A DNA stretch of 64,000 nucleotides from Mastigias papua (Eukaryota > Cnidaria > Scyphozoa > Rhizostomeae > Mastigiidae): contig OZ025276.1 in the NCBI GenBank assembly GCA_964019165.1, forward strand, positions 9,469,005 through 9,533,004, read 5' to 3'. The position numbers and the translations under genes are program-made. The notes under the pieces were generated by a model. The model was given only the letters and a program-made list of their open reading frames with translations, did not search any database and had not been told where the DNA came from. Positions 51,868 through 64,000 of the stretch are shown piece after piece. Each line of letters starts with the position of its first letter. Position 1 is the first letter of the stretch.

Positions 51868-52200
51868 TAATAACACAATGATCTGATAATAACACTATCC
51901 ATTTACATGGTTCTTCATAGGGCTAGCTAAGTTTACAATATGACATGTTAAAATTTCTGACTAAGTTACAGATAAGAATAACATTACATAATACCTATGA
52001 TAATATATAATTCAGCATTTAGTCTGCTGCTATGAACCATTGACCTATATCTACTTATTTAGCAAAGGGTCAGTTCATATCCAAAACAGGTTCATACTCT
52101 ATAGAGCTACCAATCTTAGAGAACCCCAAGTAATCCGTCTCATTTATAGTGACACCTTGTTTTGGGTTCACACTGATGAACACTTGATAAATAAGTAAAG
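51868..52200. other. Non-coding spacer
   Basis: 330 bp between the microsatellite and the SINE fragment. Nothing recognised. Confidence 0.5.
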
Positions 52201-52306
52201 TTTAGTCCCATATAAGATTCCGTACGTTGGATAGTGCCTGATAGAGAGGACACTTATCCTGAGCAGTCGGCATAGTGAGGTAGGGTGACCAGTTCCTTTC
52301 CGTGTC
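52201..52306 (-). mobile_element. Truncated SINE at the satellite border
   Basis: AGTCCCAT..CACTTATCCTGAGC..CGGCATAGTGAGGTAGGG matches the 3' half of the SINE at 10350-10622. The homology stops at about 52306, exactly where the 107-bp satellite begins, so the 5' half including the tRNA head is missing. Confidence 0.75.
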
Positions 52307-55300
52307 GCCATTTGTGGCCACAAAGTAAGGCTATAGCCTTGGTATTTTGCTCAAAGATGATCAAATTTGACATTGACTGATTTTGATTGGAGATCGAAAA
52401 GTGATGAAAATGAGCCATTTGTGGCAAAGAAGTAAGGCTATAGCCTTGGTATTTTGCCAAAAAATGACCAAATCTGAAATTAATTGATTTCGACTGAAGA
52501 TTGACAAGTGATGAAAATGAGCCATATTTGGCCAAAAAGTAAGGCTATAGCATTGGTATTTTCCTCACAAATGACCAAATTTGAAATTGATTGATTTCGA
52601 TTGGAGATCGACAGGTGTTGAGAATAAGCCATTTGTGGCAAAAATGTAAGCCTATAGCCTTGGTATTTTGCTCAAAAATGACCAAATTTGACATTGATTG
52701 ATTTCGACTGGAGATTGACAAGTGATGAAAATGAGCCATTTTTGGCCAAGAAGTAAGGCTATAGCCTTGGTATTTTGCTCAGAGATGATCAAATCTAACA
52801 TTGACTGATTTTGATTGGAGATTGAAAAATAATGAAAATGAGCCAATTTAGGCAACCAAGTAAGGCTATAGCCTTGGAATTTTGCCAAAAAATGACAAAT
52901 TCTGAAATTAATTCATTTCGACTGAAGATTGACAAATGATGAAAATGAGCCATATTTGGCCAAGAAGAAAGGCTATAGCCTTGGTATTTTGCTCACAAAT
53001 GACCAAATTTCACATTGATTGAATTCGACTGGAGATTGACAAGTGATGATAATGAGCCAGTTTCGGCCGCAAAGTAAGGCTATATCCTTGGTATTTTCCT
53101 CACAAATGACCAAATTTGAAATTGATTGATTTCGATTGGAGATCGAAAGGTGTTGAGAATAAACCATTTGTGGCCAAAAAGTGCGGCTATAGCCTTGGTA
53201 TTTTGCTCAAAAATGACCAACTTTGAAATTGATTGATTTTGATTGCAGATTGAAAAGTGATGAAACTGATCGATTTTTGGCCAAAAGGTAAGGCTATAGC
53301 CTTGGTATTTTGGTCAAAAATGACCAAATTTGAGATTGATTGATTTTGATTGGAGATTGAAAAGTGATGAAAATGAGCCATTTGTGGCCAAAAAGTAAGG
53401 CTATAGCCGTGGTATTTTGCTCAAGCATGACCAAATTTGAAATTGATTGAGTTCGACTGGAGATTGACAAGTGATGAAAATGAGCCATTTGTGGCCAAAA
53501 AGTAAGGCTATAGCCGTGGTATTTTGCTCAAGCATGACCAAATTTGAAATTGATTGAGTTCGACTGGAGATTGACAAGTGATGAAAATGAGCCATTTTTG
53601 GGCAAAAAGTAAGGCTATAGCCTTGGTAGTTTGCTCAAAAATGACCAAATGTGAAATTGAGTGATTTTACTAGGAGAGTGAAAAGTGATGAAAATGAGCC
53701 ATTTGTGGCCAAAAGGTAAGGCTATAGCCTTGGTAATTTGCTCACAAATGACCAAATTTGACATTGATTTATTGTCATTGGAGATTGAAAAGTGATGGAC
53801 ATGAGCCATTTTTGGCCAAAAAGTAAGGCTATAGCCTTGGTATTTTGCTCAAACATGACCAAATTTGAAATTGATCGATTTTGATTGGAGATTGAAAAGT
53901 GATGAAAATGAGCCATTTTTGGCCAAAAAGTAAGGCTATAGCTTTGGTATTTTGCTCAAAAATGACCGAATTTGCAATGGATTGATTTTGATTGGAGATT
54001 GACAAGTGATGACAATGAGCCATTTGTGGCGAAATTGTAAGTCTATAGCCTTGGTATTTTGCTCAAACATGACCATATTTGAAATTGATTGATTTCGACT
54101 GGAGATTGAGAAGTGATGAAAATGAGCCATTTTTTTGGCAAAAAGTAAGGCTATAGCCTTGGTATGTTGCTCACAAATGACCAAATTTGAAATTGATTGA
54201 TTTCGACTGGAGATTGAAAAGTGATGAAAATGAGCCATTTGTCGCCAAAAAGTAAGGCTATAGCCTTGGTAATTTGCTCAAACATAACCAAATTTGACAT
54301 TGATTGATTGTGATTGGAGATTGAAAAGTGATGAAAATGAGCCATTTGTGGCCAAAAGGTAAGGCTATAGCCTGGGTAATTTGCTCAAAAATGACCAAAT
54401 TTGACATTGATTTATTGTTATTGGAGATTGAAAAGTGATGGACATGAGCCATTTTTGGCCAAAAAGTCAGGCTATAGCCTTGGTATTTTGCTCAAACATG
54501 ACCAAATTTGAAATTGAGTGATTTTGATTGGAGATTGACAAGTGATGACAATGAGCCATTTGTGGCCAAAATGTAACGCTATAGCCTTGGTATTTTGCTC
54601 AAAAATGACCAAGTTTGAAATTGATTGATTTCGACTGGAGATTGACAAGTGATGAAATTGAGCCATTTTATTGGCAAAAAGTAAGGCTATAGCCTTGGTA
54701 TTTTGCTCACAAATGACCAAATTTGAAATTGATTGATTTCGACTGGAGATTGAAAAGTGATGAAAATGAGCCATTTGTGGCCAAAAAGTAAGGCTATAGC
54801 CTTGGTAATTTGCTCAAAAATGACCAAATTTGACATTGACCTATTGTTATTGGAGATTGAAAAGTGATGGAGATGAGCCATTTGTGGCCAAAAAGTAAGG
54901 CTATAGCCTTGGTATTTTGCTCAAAACTGACCAAATTTGAAATGATTCATTTCGACTGGAGATTGAAAAGTGATGAAAATGAGCCATTTGTGGCCAAAAA
55001 GTAAGGCTATAGCCTTGGTATTTTGCTCAAACATGACCACATTTGAAATTGATTGATTTCGACTGGAGATTGAACAGTGATGAAAATGAGCCAGGTTTGG
55101 GCAAACAGTAAGGCTATAGCCTTGGTAGTTTGCTCAAACATGACCAAATTTCAAATTGAGTGTTTTTAATTGGAGATTGAAAAGTGATGAAAATGAGCCA
55201 TTTGTGGCCAAAAAGTAAGGCTATAGCCTTGGTAATTTGCTCAAAAATGACCAAATTTGACATTGATTTATTGTTATTGGAGATTGAACAGTGATGGACA

Positions 55301-58300
55301 TGAGCCATGTTTGGCCAAAAGGTAAGGCTATAGCCTTGGTATTTTGCTCAAAAATGACCAAGTTTGAAATTGATTGATGTCGACTGGAGATTGACAAGTG
55401 ATGAAACTGAGCCATTTTGTTGGCAAAAAGTAAGGCTATAGCCTTGGTATTTTGCTCACAAATGACCAAATTTGAAATTGATTGATATCGACTGGAGATT
55501 GAAACGTGATGAAAATGAGCCATTTGTGGCCAAAAAGTAAGGCTATAGCCTTGGTATTTTGCTCCAAAATGACCAAGTTTGAAATTGATTGATTTCGACT
55601 GGAGATTGACAAGTGATGAAAATGAGCCATTTTCTTGGCAATAAGTAAGGCTATAGCCTTCGTATTTTGCTCAAAAATGACCAAATTTGAAATTGATTGA
55701 TTTCGACTGGAGATTGAAAAGTGATGAAAATGAGCCATTTGTGGCCGAAACGTAAGGCTATAGCCTTGGTAATTTGCTCACATATGACCAAATTTGACAT
55801 TGATTTATTGTTAGTGGAGATTGAAAAGTGATGGACATGAGCCATTTTTGGGCAAAAAGTAAGGCTATAGCCTTGGTATGTTGCTCAAAACTGACCAAAT
55901 TTGAAATTGATTGATTTCGACTGGAGATTGACAAGTGATGAAAATGAGCCATTTTCGGCCGAAACGTAAGGCTATAGCCTTGGTATTTTGCTCACAAATA
56001 ACCGAATTTGAAATTGATTGATTTCGACTGGAGATTGACAAGTGATGAAAATGAGCCATTTTGTTGGGAAAAAGTAAGGCTATAGCCTTAATATTTTGCT
56101 CAAACATGACCAAATTTGAAATTGATTGATTTCGACTGGAGATTGACAAGTGATGAAAATGAGCCATTTTCGGCCGAAACGTAAGGCTATAGCCTTGGTA
56201 TTTTGCTCAAAAATGACCGAATTTGACATGGATTGATTTTGATTGGAGATTGAAAAGTGATGACAATGAGCCATTTGTGGCCAAAATGTAAGGCTATAGC
56301 CTTGGTATTTTGCTCAAACATGACTAAGTTTGAAATTGATTGATTTCGACTGGAGATTGACAAGTGATGAAAATGAGCCATTTGTGGCCAAAAACTAAGG
56401 CTATAGCCTTGGTAATTTGCTCACAAATGACCAAATTTGACATTGATTTATTGTTAGTGGAGATTGAAAAGTGATGGACATGAGCCATTTTTGGGCAAAC
56501 AGTAAGGCTATAGCCTTGGTATGTTGCTCAAAACTGACCAAATTTGAAATTGATTGATTTCGACTGGAGATTGACAAGTGATGACAATGAGCCATATTCG
56601 GCCGAAACGTAAGGCTATAGCCTTGGTATTTTGCTCAAAAATGACCGAATTTGACATGGATTGAATTTGATTGGAGATTGAAAAGTGATGACAATGAGCC
56701 ATTTGTGGCCAAAATGTAAGGCTATAGCCTTGGTATTTTGCTCAAAAATGACTAAGTTTGAAATTGATTGATTTCGACTGGAGATTGACAAGTGATGAAA
56801 ATGAGCCATTGTTTTGGCAAAACGTAAGGCTATAGCCTTAGTATTTTGCTCACAAATGACCAAATTTGAAATTGATTGATTTCGACTGGAGATTGAAAAG
56901 TGATGATAATGAGCCATCTGTGGCCAAAAAGTAAGGCTATAGCTTTGGTATATTGCTCAAAAATGACGAAGGTTGAAATTAATTGATTTCGACTGGAGAT
57001 TGACAAGTGATGAAAATGAGCCATTTTGTTGGCAAAAAGTAAGGCTATAGCCTTAATATTTTGCTCAAACATGACCAAATTTGAAATTGATTGATTTCGA
57101 CTGGAGATTGACAAGTGATGAAAATGAGCCATTTTCGGCCGAAACGTAAGGCTATAGCCTTGGTAGTTTGCTCAAAAATGACCGAATTTGACATGGATTG
57201 ATTTTGATTGGAGATTGAAAAGTGATGACAATGAGCCATTTGTGGCCAAAATGTAAGGCTATAGCCTTCGTAATTTGCTCACAAATGACCAAATTTGACA
57301 TTGATTTATTGTTAGTGGAGATTGACAAGTGATGGACATGAGCCATTTTTGGGCAAAAAGTAAGGCTATAGCCTTGGTATGTTGCTCAAAACTGACCAAA
57401 TTTGAAATTGATTGATTTCGACTGGAGATTGACAAGTGATGAAAATGAGCCATTTTCGGCCGAAACGTAAGGCTATAGCCTTGGTATTTTGCTCAAAAAT
57501 GACCGAATTTGACATGGATTGATTTTGATTGGAGATTGAAAAGTGATGACAATGAGCCATTTGTGGCCAAAATGTAACGCTATAGCCTTGGTATTTTGCT
57601 CAAAAATGACTAAGTTTGAAATTGATTGATTTCGACTGGAGATTGACAAGTGATGAAAATGAGCCATTTTTTTGGCAAAACGTAAGGCTATAGCCTTAGT
57701 ATTTTGCTCACAAATGACCAAAGTTGAAATTGATTGATTTAGACTGGAGAGTGAAAAGTGATGAAAATGAGCCATCTGTGGCCAAGAAGTAAGGCTATAG
57801 CCTTGGTATTTTGCTCAAACATGACCAACTTTGAAATTGATTGAGTTTGATTGGAGATTGAAAAGTGATGGACATGAGCCATTTTTGGCCAAAAAGTCAG
57901 GCTATAGCCTTGATAGTTTGCTCAAACATGACCAAATTTGAAAATGAGTGATTTTGATTGGAGATTGAAAAGTGATGAAAATGAGCCATTTTTGGCCAAA
58001 AAGTAAGGCTATAGCCTTGGTATGTTGCTCAAACATGACCAAATTTGAAAATGAGTGATTTTAATTGGAGATTGAAAAGTGATGAAAATGAGCCATTTGT
58101 GGCCAAAAAGTAAGGCTATAGCCTGGGTAATTTGCTCAAAAATGACCAAATCTGACATTGATTTATTGTTATTGGAGATTGAAAAGTGATGGACATGAGC
58201 CATTTTTGAATGAGCCATTTTCGGCCGAAACGTAAGGCTATAGCCTTGGTATTGTGCTCAACAATGACCAAATTTGAAATTGATTGATTTAGACTGGAGA

Positions 58301-61300
58301 TTGAAAAGTGATGAAAATAAGCCGTTTTTGGCCAAAAAGTAAGGCTATAGCCTTGGTATTTTGCTCAAACATGACCAAATTTGAAATTGATTGATTGTGA
58401 TTGGAGATTGAAAAGTGATGGAAATGAGCCATTTGTGGCCAAAAAGTAAGGCTATAGCCTTGGTATTTTGCTCAAATATTACCAAATTTGAAATTGATTG
58501 ATTTTGATTGGAGATTGAAAAGTGATGAAAATGAGCCATTTTTGGGCAAAAAGTAAGGCTATAGCCTTGGTATGTTGCTCAAAAATGATCAAATTTGAAG
58601 ATGATTGATTGTGATTGGAGATTGAAAAGTGATGACAATGAGCCATTTGTGGCCAAAAAGTAAGGCTATAGCCTTGGTATTTTGCTCAAAAATGACCAAA
58701 TTTGAAATTGATTGATTTCGACTGGAGATTGAAAAGTGATGATAATGAGCCATTTTTGGCCAAAAAGTAAGGCTATAGCTTTGGTATATTGCTCAAACAT
58801 GACGAAGGTTGAAATTAATTGATTTCGACTGGAGATTGACAAGTGATGAAAATGAGCCATTTTGTTGGCAAAAAGTAAGGCTATAGCCTTGGTATTTTGC
58901 TCAAAAATGACCAAATTTGAAATTGATTGATTTCGACTGGAGATTGACAAGTGATGAAAATGAGCCATTTTCGGCCGAAACGTAAGGCTATAGCCTTGGT
59001 ATTTTGCTCAAAAATGACCGAATTTGACATTGATTGATTTTGATTGGAGATTGAAAAGTGATGACAATGAGCCATTTGTGGCCAAAATGTAAGGCTATAG
59101 CCTTGGTATTTTGCTCAAACATGACTAAGTTTGAAATTGATTGATTTCGACTGGAGATTGACAAGTGATGAAAATGAGCCATTTGTGGCCAAAAACTAAG
59201 GCTATAGCCTTCGTAATTTGCTCACAAATGACCAAATTTGACATTGATTTATTGTTAGTGGAGATTGAAAAGTGATGGACATGAGCCATTTTTGGGCAAA
59301 AAGTAAGGCTATAGCCTTGGTATGTTGCTCAAAACTGACCAAATTTGAAATTGATTGATTTCGACTGGAGATTGACAAGTGATGAAAATGAGCCATTTTC
59401 GGCCGAAACGTAAGGCTATAGCCTTGGTATTTTGCTCAAAAATGACCGAATTTGACATGGATTGATTTTGATTGGAGATTGAAAAGTGATGACAATGAGC
59501 CATTTGTGGCCAAAATGTAAGGCTATAGCCTTGGTATTTTGCTCAAAAATGACTAAGTTTGAAATTGATTGATTTCGACTGGAGATTGACAAGTGATGAA
59601 AATGAGCCATTTTTTTGGCAAAACGTAAGGCTATAGCCTTAGTATTTTGCTCACAAATGACCAAATTTGAAATTGATTGATTTAGACTGGAGAGTGAAAA
59701 GTGATGAAAATGAGCCATCTGTGGCCAAGAAGTAAGGCTATAGCCTTGGTATTTTGCTCAAACATGACCAACTTTGAAATTGATTGAGTTTGATTGGAGA
59801 TTGAAAAGTGATGGACATGAGCCATTTTTGGCCAAAAAGTCAGGCTATAGCCTTGGTAGTTTGCTCAAACATGACCAAATTTGAAAATGAGTGATTTTGA
59901 TTGGAGATTGAAAAGTGCTGAAAATGAGCCATTTTTGGCCAAAAAGTAAGGCTATAGCCTTGGTATGTTGCTCAAACATGACCAAATTTGAAAATGAGTG
60001 ATTTTAATTGGAGATTGAAAAGTGATGAAAATGAGCCATTTGTGGCCAAAAAGTAAGGCTATAGCCTGGGTAATTTGCTCAAAAATGACCAAATCTGACA
60101 TTGATTTATTGTGATTGGAGATTGAAAAGTGATGGAAATGAGCCATTTTTGGCCAAAAGGTAAGGCTATAGCCTTGGTATTTTGCTCAAATATTACCAAA
60201 TCTGAAATTGATTGATTTTGATTGGAGATTGAAAAGTGATGAAAATGAGCCATTTTTGGGCAAAAAGTAAGGCTATAGCCTTGGTATGTTGCTCAAAAAT
60301 GATCAAATTTGAAGATGATTGATTGTGATTGGAGATTGAAAAGTGATGACAATGAGCCATTTGTGGCCAAAAAGTAAGGCTATAGCCTTGGTATTTTGCT
60401 CAAAAATGACCAAATTTGAAATTGATTGATTTCGACTGGAGATTGAAAAGTGATGATAATGAGCCATTTTTGGCCAAAAAGTAAGGCTATAGCTTTGGTA
60501 TTTTGCTCAAAAATGACCAAATTTGAAATTGATTGATTTCGACTGGAGATTGACAAGTGATGAAAATGAGCCATTTTCGGCCGAAACGTAAGGCTATAGC
60601 CTTGGTAGTTTGCTCAAAAATGACCGAATTTGACATGGATTGATTTTGATTGGAGATTGAAAAGTGATGACAATGAGCCAGTTGTGGCCAAAATGTAAGG
60701 CTATAGCCTTGGTATTTTGCTCAAACATGACTAAGTTTGAAATTGATTGATTTCGACTGGAGATTGACAAGTGATGAAAATGAGCCATTTGTGGCCAAAA
60801 ACTAAGGCTATAGCCTTCGCAATTTGCTCACAAATGACCAAATTTGACATTGATTTATTGTTAGTGGAGATTGAAAAGTGATGGACATGAGCCATTTTTG
60901 GGCAAAAAGTAAGGCTATAGCCTTGGTATGTTGCTCAAAACTGACCAAATTTGAAATTGATTGATTTCGACTGGAGATTGACAAGTGATGAAAATGAGCC
61001 ATTTTCGGCCGAAACGTAAGGCTATAGCCTTGGTATTTTGCTCAAAAATGACCGAATTTGACATGGATTGATTTTGATTGGAGATTGAAAAGTGATGACA
61101 ATGAGCTATTTGTGGCCAAAATGTAAGGCTATAGCCTTGGTATTTTGCTCAAAAATGACTAAGTTTGAAATTGATTGATTTCGACTGGAGATTGACAAGT
61201 GATGAAAATGAGCCATTTTTTTGGCAAAACGTAAGGCTATAGCCTTAGTATTTTGCTCACAAATGACCAAATTTGAAATTGATTGATTTAGACTGGAGAG

Positions 61301-64000
61301 TGAAAAGTGATGAAAATGAGCCATCTGTGGCCAAGAAGTAAGGCTATAGCCTTGGTATTTTGCTCAAACATGACCAACTTTGAAATTGATTGAGTTTGAT
61401 TGGAGATTGAAAAGTGATGGACATGAGCCATTTTTGGCCAAAAAGTCAGGCTATAGCCTTGGTAGTTTGCTCAAACATGACCAAATTTGAAAATGAGTGA
61501 TTTTGATTGGAGATTGAAAAGTGATGAAAATGAGCCATTTTTGGCCAAAAAGTAAGGCTATAGCCTTGGTATGTTGCTCAAACATGACCAAATTTGAAAA
61601 TGAGTGATTTTAATTGGAGATTGAAAAGTGATGAAAATGAGCCATTTGTGGCCAAAAAGTAAGGCTATAGCCTGGGTAATTTGCTCAAAAATGACCAAAT
61701 CTGACATTGATTTATTGTTATTGGAGATTGAAAAGTGATGGAAATGAGCCATTTTTGGCCAAAAAGTAAGGCTATAGCCTTGGTATTTTGCTCAAATATT
61801 ACCAAATTTGAAATTGATTGATTTTGATTGGAGATTGAAAAGTGATGAAAATGAGCCATTTTTGGGCAAAAAGTAAGGCTATAGCCTTGGTATGTTGCTC
61901 AAAAATGATCAAATTTGAAGATGATTGATTGTGATTGGAGATTGAAAAGTGATGACAATGAGCCATTTGTGGCCAAAAAGTAAGGCTATAGCCTTGGTAT
62001 TTTGCTCAAAAATGACCAAATTTGAAATTGATTGATTTCGACTGGAGATTGAAAAGTGATGATAATGAGCCATTTTTGGCCAAAAAGTAAGGCTATAGCT
62101 TTGGTATATTGCTCAAACATGACGAAGGTTGAAATTAATTGATTTCGACTGGAGATTGACAAGTGATGAAAATGAGCCATTTTGTTGGCAAAAAGTAAGG
62201 CTATAGCCTTGGTATTTTGCTCAAAAATGACCAAATGTGAAATTGATTGATTTCGACTGGAGATTGACAAGTGATGAAAATGAGCCATTTTCGGCCGAAA
62301 CGTAAGGCTATAGCCTTGGTATTTTGCTCAAAAATGACCGAATTTGACATGGATTGATTTTGATTGGAGATTGAAAAGTGATGACAATGAGCCATTTGTG
62401 GCCAAAATGTAACGCTATAGCCTTGGTATTTTGCTCAAAAATGACTAAGTTTGAATTTGATTGATTTCGACTGGAGATTGACAAGTGATGAAAATGAGCC
62501 ATTTTTTTGGCAAAACGTAAGGCTATAGCCTTGGTATTTTGCTCACAAATGACCAAATTTGAAATTGATTGATTTAGACTGGAGAGTGAAAAGTGATGAA
62601 AATGAGCCATTTGTGGCCATAAAGTAAGGCTATAGCCTTGGTATTTTGCTCAAACATGACCAACTTTGAAATTGATTGATTTTATTTGGAGATTGACAAG
62701 TGATGGACATGAGCCATTTTTGGCCAAAAAGTAAGGCTATAGCCTTGGTATTTTGCTCAAACATGACCAAATTTAAAAATGAGTGATTTTAATTGGAGAT
62801 TGAAAAGTGATGAAAATGAGCCATTTGTGGCCAAAAAGTAAGGCTATAGCCTGGGTAATTTGCTCAAAAATGACCAAATTTGACATTGATTTATTGTTAT
62901 TGGAGATTGAAAAGTGATGGACATGAGCCATTTTTGAATGAGCCATTGTTGTCCAAAAAGTAAGGCTATAGCCTTGGTATTTTGCTCAAATATGACCAAA
63001 TTTGAAATTGATTGATTGTGATTGGAGATTGAAAAGTGATGGAAATGAGCCATTTTTGGCCAAAAAGTAAGGCTATAGCCTTGGTATTTTGCTCAAACAT
63101 GACCAAATTTGAAATTGAGTGATTTTGATTGTAGATTGAAAAGTGATGAAAATGAGCCATTTGTGGCCACAAAGTAAGGCTATAGCCTTGTTAGTTTGCT
63201 CAAACATGACCACATTTGAAATTGAGTGATTTTAATTGGAGATTGAAAAGTAATGAAAATGAGCCATTTGTGGCCAAAAAGTAAGGCTATAGCCTTGGTA
63301 GTTTGCTCAAAAATTGCCAAATTTGAAATTGATTGATTTTGATTGGAGATTGAAAAGTGATGAAAATGAGCCATTTTTGGGCAAAAAGTAAGGCTATAGC
63401 CTTGGTATGTTGCTCAAAAATGATCAAATTTGAAGATGATTGATTGTGATTGGAGATTGAAAAGTGATGACAATGAGCCATTTGTGGCCAAAAAGTAAGG
63501 CTATAGCCTTGGTATTTTGCTCAAAAATGACCAAATTTGAAATTGATTGATTTCGACTGGAGATTGAAAAGTGATGATAATGAGCCATTTTTGGCCAAAA
63601 AGTAAGGCTATAGCTTTGGTATATTGCTCAAACATGACGAAGGTTGAAATTAATTGATTTCGACTGGAGATTGACAAGTGATGAAAATGAGCCATTTTGT
63701 TGGCAAAAAGTAAGGCTATAGCCTTGGTATTTTGCTCAAAAATGACCAAATGTGAAATTGATTGATTTCGACTGGAGATTGACAAGTGATGAAAATGAGC
63801 CATTTTCGGCCGAAACGTAAGGCTATAGCCTTGGTAATTTGCTCAAAAATGACCGAATTTGACATGGATTGATTTTGATTGGAGATTGAAAAGTGATGAC
63901 AATGAGCCATTTGTGGCCAAAATGTAACGCTATAGCCTTGGTATTTTGCTCAAAAATGACTAAGTTTGAATTTGATTGATTTCGACTGGAGATTGACAAG
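52307..64000. repeat. 107-bp satellite DNA array, about 109 units
   Basis: Tandem repeat with period 107 bp: the motif AAGGCTATAGCC recurs at 52327, 52434, 52541 (as TAAGGCTATAG) and so on to 63926. Some units are 108 bp. The array runs off the right end. Every unit has a 14-bp palindrome AAGGCTATAGCCTT, preceded by a second palindromic block around GGCC. Several variant classes alternate, and blocks of 14-18 units are repeated nearly unchanged from about 56 kb on. Because 107 leaves remainder 2 on division by 3, the minus strand shows repeated 64- or 100-codon frames that always stop at the TAG inside the palindrome. I regard these as non-coding. A centromeric or subtelomeric satellite or internal repeats of a large transposon are possible. 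Confidence 0.97.

Noticed and set aside
50728..51902. Minus-strand frames of SYHII repeats
   Set aside because: They are translations of the ATGAT microsatellite in all frames; a 5-bp unit without stops gives this automatically.
52307..64000. Dozens of minus-strand open frames of 64 or 100 codons in the satellite (starting MAHFHH...)
   Set aside because: They repeat because the 107-bp monomer repeats, change frame in every unit, and always stop at the TAG inside the palindrome. Length differences follow from 107- versus 108-bp units, not from selection on a protein.
52307..64000. CRISPR array
   Set aside because: The repeats are directly joined without unique spacers, the monomer is 107 bp, there are no cas genes, and the surroundings are metazoan.

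Overview
The window looks like nuclear DNA of an invertebrate animal, most likely a cnidarian and perhaps an anthozoan. It is AT-rich, its genes have many short exons with GT..AG introns, and it is full of small transposons, tRNA-derived SINEs and long simple repeats. The cnidarian call is inference: the first gene combines calcium-binding EGF exons with a C-terminal [12 protein letters not shown] domain of the kind known from coral skeletal organic matrix proteins. No bacterial, plastid or viral gene was seen.

Layout. (1) 1-883 holds an LTR-like stretch. (2) 884-7278, plus: the 3' part of a secreted protein gene with four 38-40 residue cbEGF exons and a C-terminal GGW domain. (3) 7779-19608, minus: a complete TRPA-type ankyrin/ion-channel gene. 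I rebuilt it as ten exons whose splice phases all fit, giving about 1,143 residues; it converges on gene 2. (4) 19609-21671: a 2 kb divergent spacer. (5) 21672-35116, plus: a complete PAXBP1 (GCFC1) gene of 14 exons with consistent phases, 874 residues. (6) 35117-41592: gene-poor DNA with two long (TA)n tracts around a hammerhead-like hairpin. (7) 41593-42573, plus: an intronless Mos kinase. (8) 42574-47558: gene-poor DNA with a (TA)n tract and, at 46.2-46.7 kb, a degenerate tandem repeat. (9) 47559-49025, minus: an intronless GH99 endo-alpha-1,2-mannosidase (MANEA type). (10) 50.8-51.9 kb: an (ATGAT)n microsatellite split by a TIR element. (11) 52307 to the end: about 109 copies of a 107-bp satellite, which continues beyond the window.

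The genes do not form a pathway. They are an ordinary metazoan set: sensory channel, spliceosome/transcription factor, meiotic kinase, Golgi glycosidase and extracellular protein. The most unusual object is the satellite. Each unit carries a perfect 14-bp palindrome (AAGGCTATAGCCTT) next to a second palindrome that exists in symmetric, covarying forms. The array is organised into nearly identical 1.5-1.9 kb higher-order blocks at the distal side, while the monomers at the proximal edge are diverged. That edge abuts a truncated SINE. A degenerate relative of the repeat, sharing a 19-bp core, lies 6 kb away beyond the MANEA gene and may be an older or ancestral form.
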